A stretch of DNA of 64,000 bases from Cordylochernes scorpioides (Eukaryota; Arthropoda; Arachnida; Pseudoscorpiones; Chernetidae). Positions within the stretch are counted from its first letter, which is position 1, and the number at the start of each line of letters is the position of its first letter. The DNA lies in the NCBI GenBank assembly GCA_030710605.1, contig CP092874.1, forward strand, positions 42,590,965-42,654,964. The letters are read 5' to 3'. A program made the position numbers and the translations under genes. Of this stretch, positions 63,871 to 64,000 are shown piece by piece. Below the pieces are notes generated by a model. It was not told the DNA's origin. It saw only the letters and a program-made list of their open reading frames with translations, and did not search any database.

Positions 63871-64000
63871 GGGCTACTAACCAAAAGTAATGATTTTTGA
63901 GCCCATGCGCGATGTGAGGAGGCAAGGAATAGGGGTATGTAGCGGCAGGAGAAGACTCGCAGGGAAGTGGAAACGTTGGGAAAGCAGGGGAACAGCGCCT

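Noticed and set aside
1..64000. tRNA, rRNA or mitochondrial insertion
   Set aside because: No cloverleaf with A and B boxes and no rRNA-like conserved stretch was noticed by eye; a tRNAscan-SE run would settle it.

Overview
This is a repeat-dominated, AT-rich stretch of an animal nuclear genome. A spliced KY/hillarin-type gene, the transposon mix (Ty3/gypsy, Penelope-like elements, RNase H-bearing LINEs, Tc1, mariner) and the absence of bacterial operon structure point to an arthropod. An arachnid, probably a spider, is my best guess; that is inference from general familiarity with such repeats, not a search result. One 100-base N run (19076-19175) marks a scaffold gap.

The only convincing host gene is on the minus strand at 8864-11050: the two last coding exons of a KY/hillarin-family cytoskeletal protein, joined by an intron with GT-AG ends. 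Its upstream exons were not found.

Layout: 1-685, 3' end of a Ty3/gypsy element with its LTR; 686-3939, a LINE with RNase H (LINE-A), split by a second LINE (LINE-B) with a 19-bp target duplication; 3940-4481, part of a TA-flanked DNA transposon (family B); 4489-8419, a minus-strand Ty3/gypsy element with nearly all of pol; 8864-11050, host gene; 11585-15350, a decayed LINE; 15570-20541, small MITE, decayed Tc1, mariner A and a family B copy around the gap; 21310-23653, Penelope-like (PLE) remnants; 25316-27890, a Ty3/gypsy remnant; 27961-29912, a possible Helitron carrying an intact Tc1 element; 30278-32645, a second LINE-A/B composite and a mariner remnant; 32646-33930, minisatellites; 33931-36368, family B transposon; 37708-43632, another family B transposon containing a LINE with an intact reverse transcriptase and a 234-bp palindrome; 45078-45350, inverted PLE ends.

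The last third is one Ty3/gypsy element (46666-61420) with both LTRs. It has been opened by a PLE (48913-50925) and by a block at 52863-60691. That block holds hammerhead-ribozyme repeats (52863-53736), a second complete LTR element (53739-59281) and unidentified sequence with one proline-rich reading frame.

The most notable system is a set of 42-nt minimal hammerhead ribozymes. Two lie head-to-tail 336 bp apart (53198 and 53534), one is inverted at 53061 and one lies at 63792. This is the architecture expected of animal retrozymes, small non-coding retroelements thought to borrow PLE machinery, and PLE copies are present in the same window. Two of the four ribozymes keep every core nucleotide.
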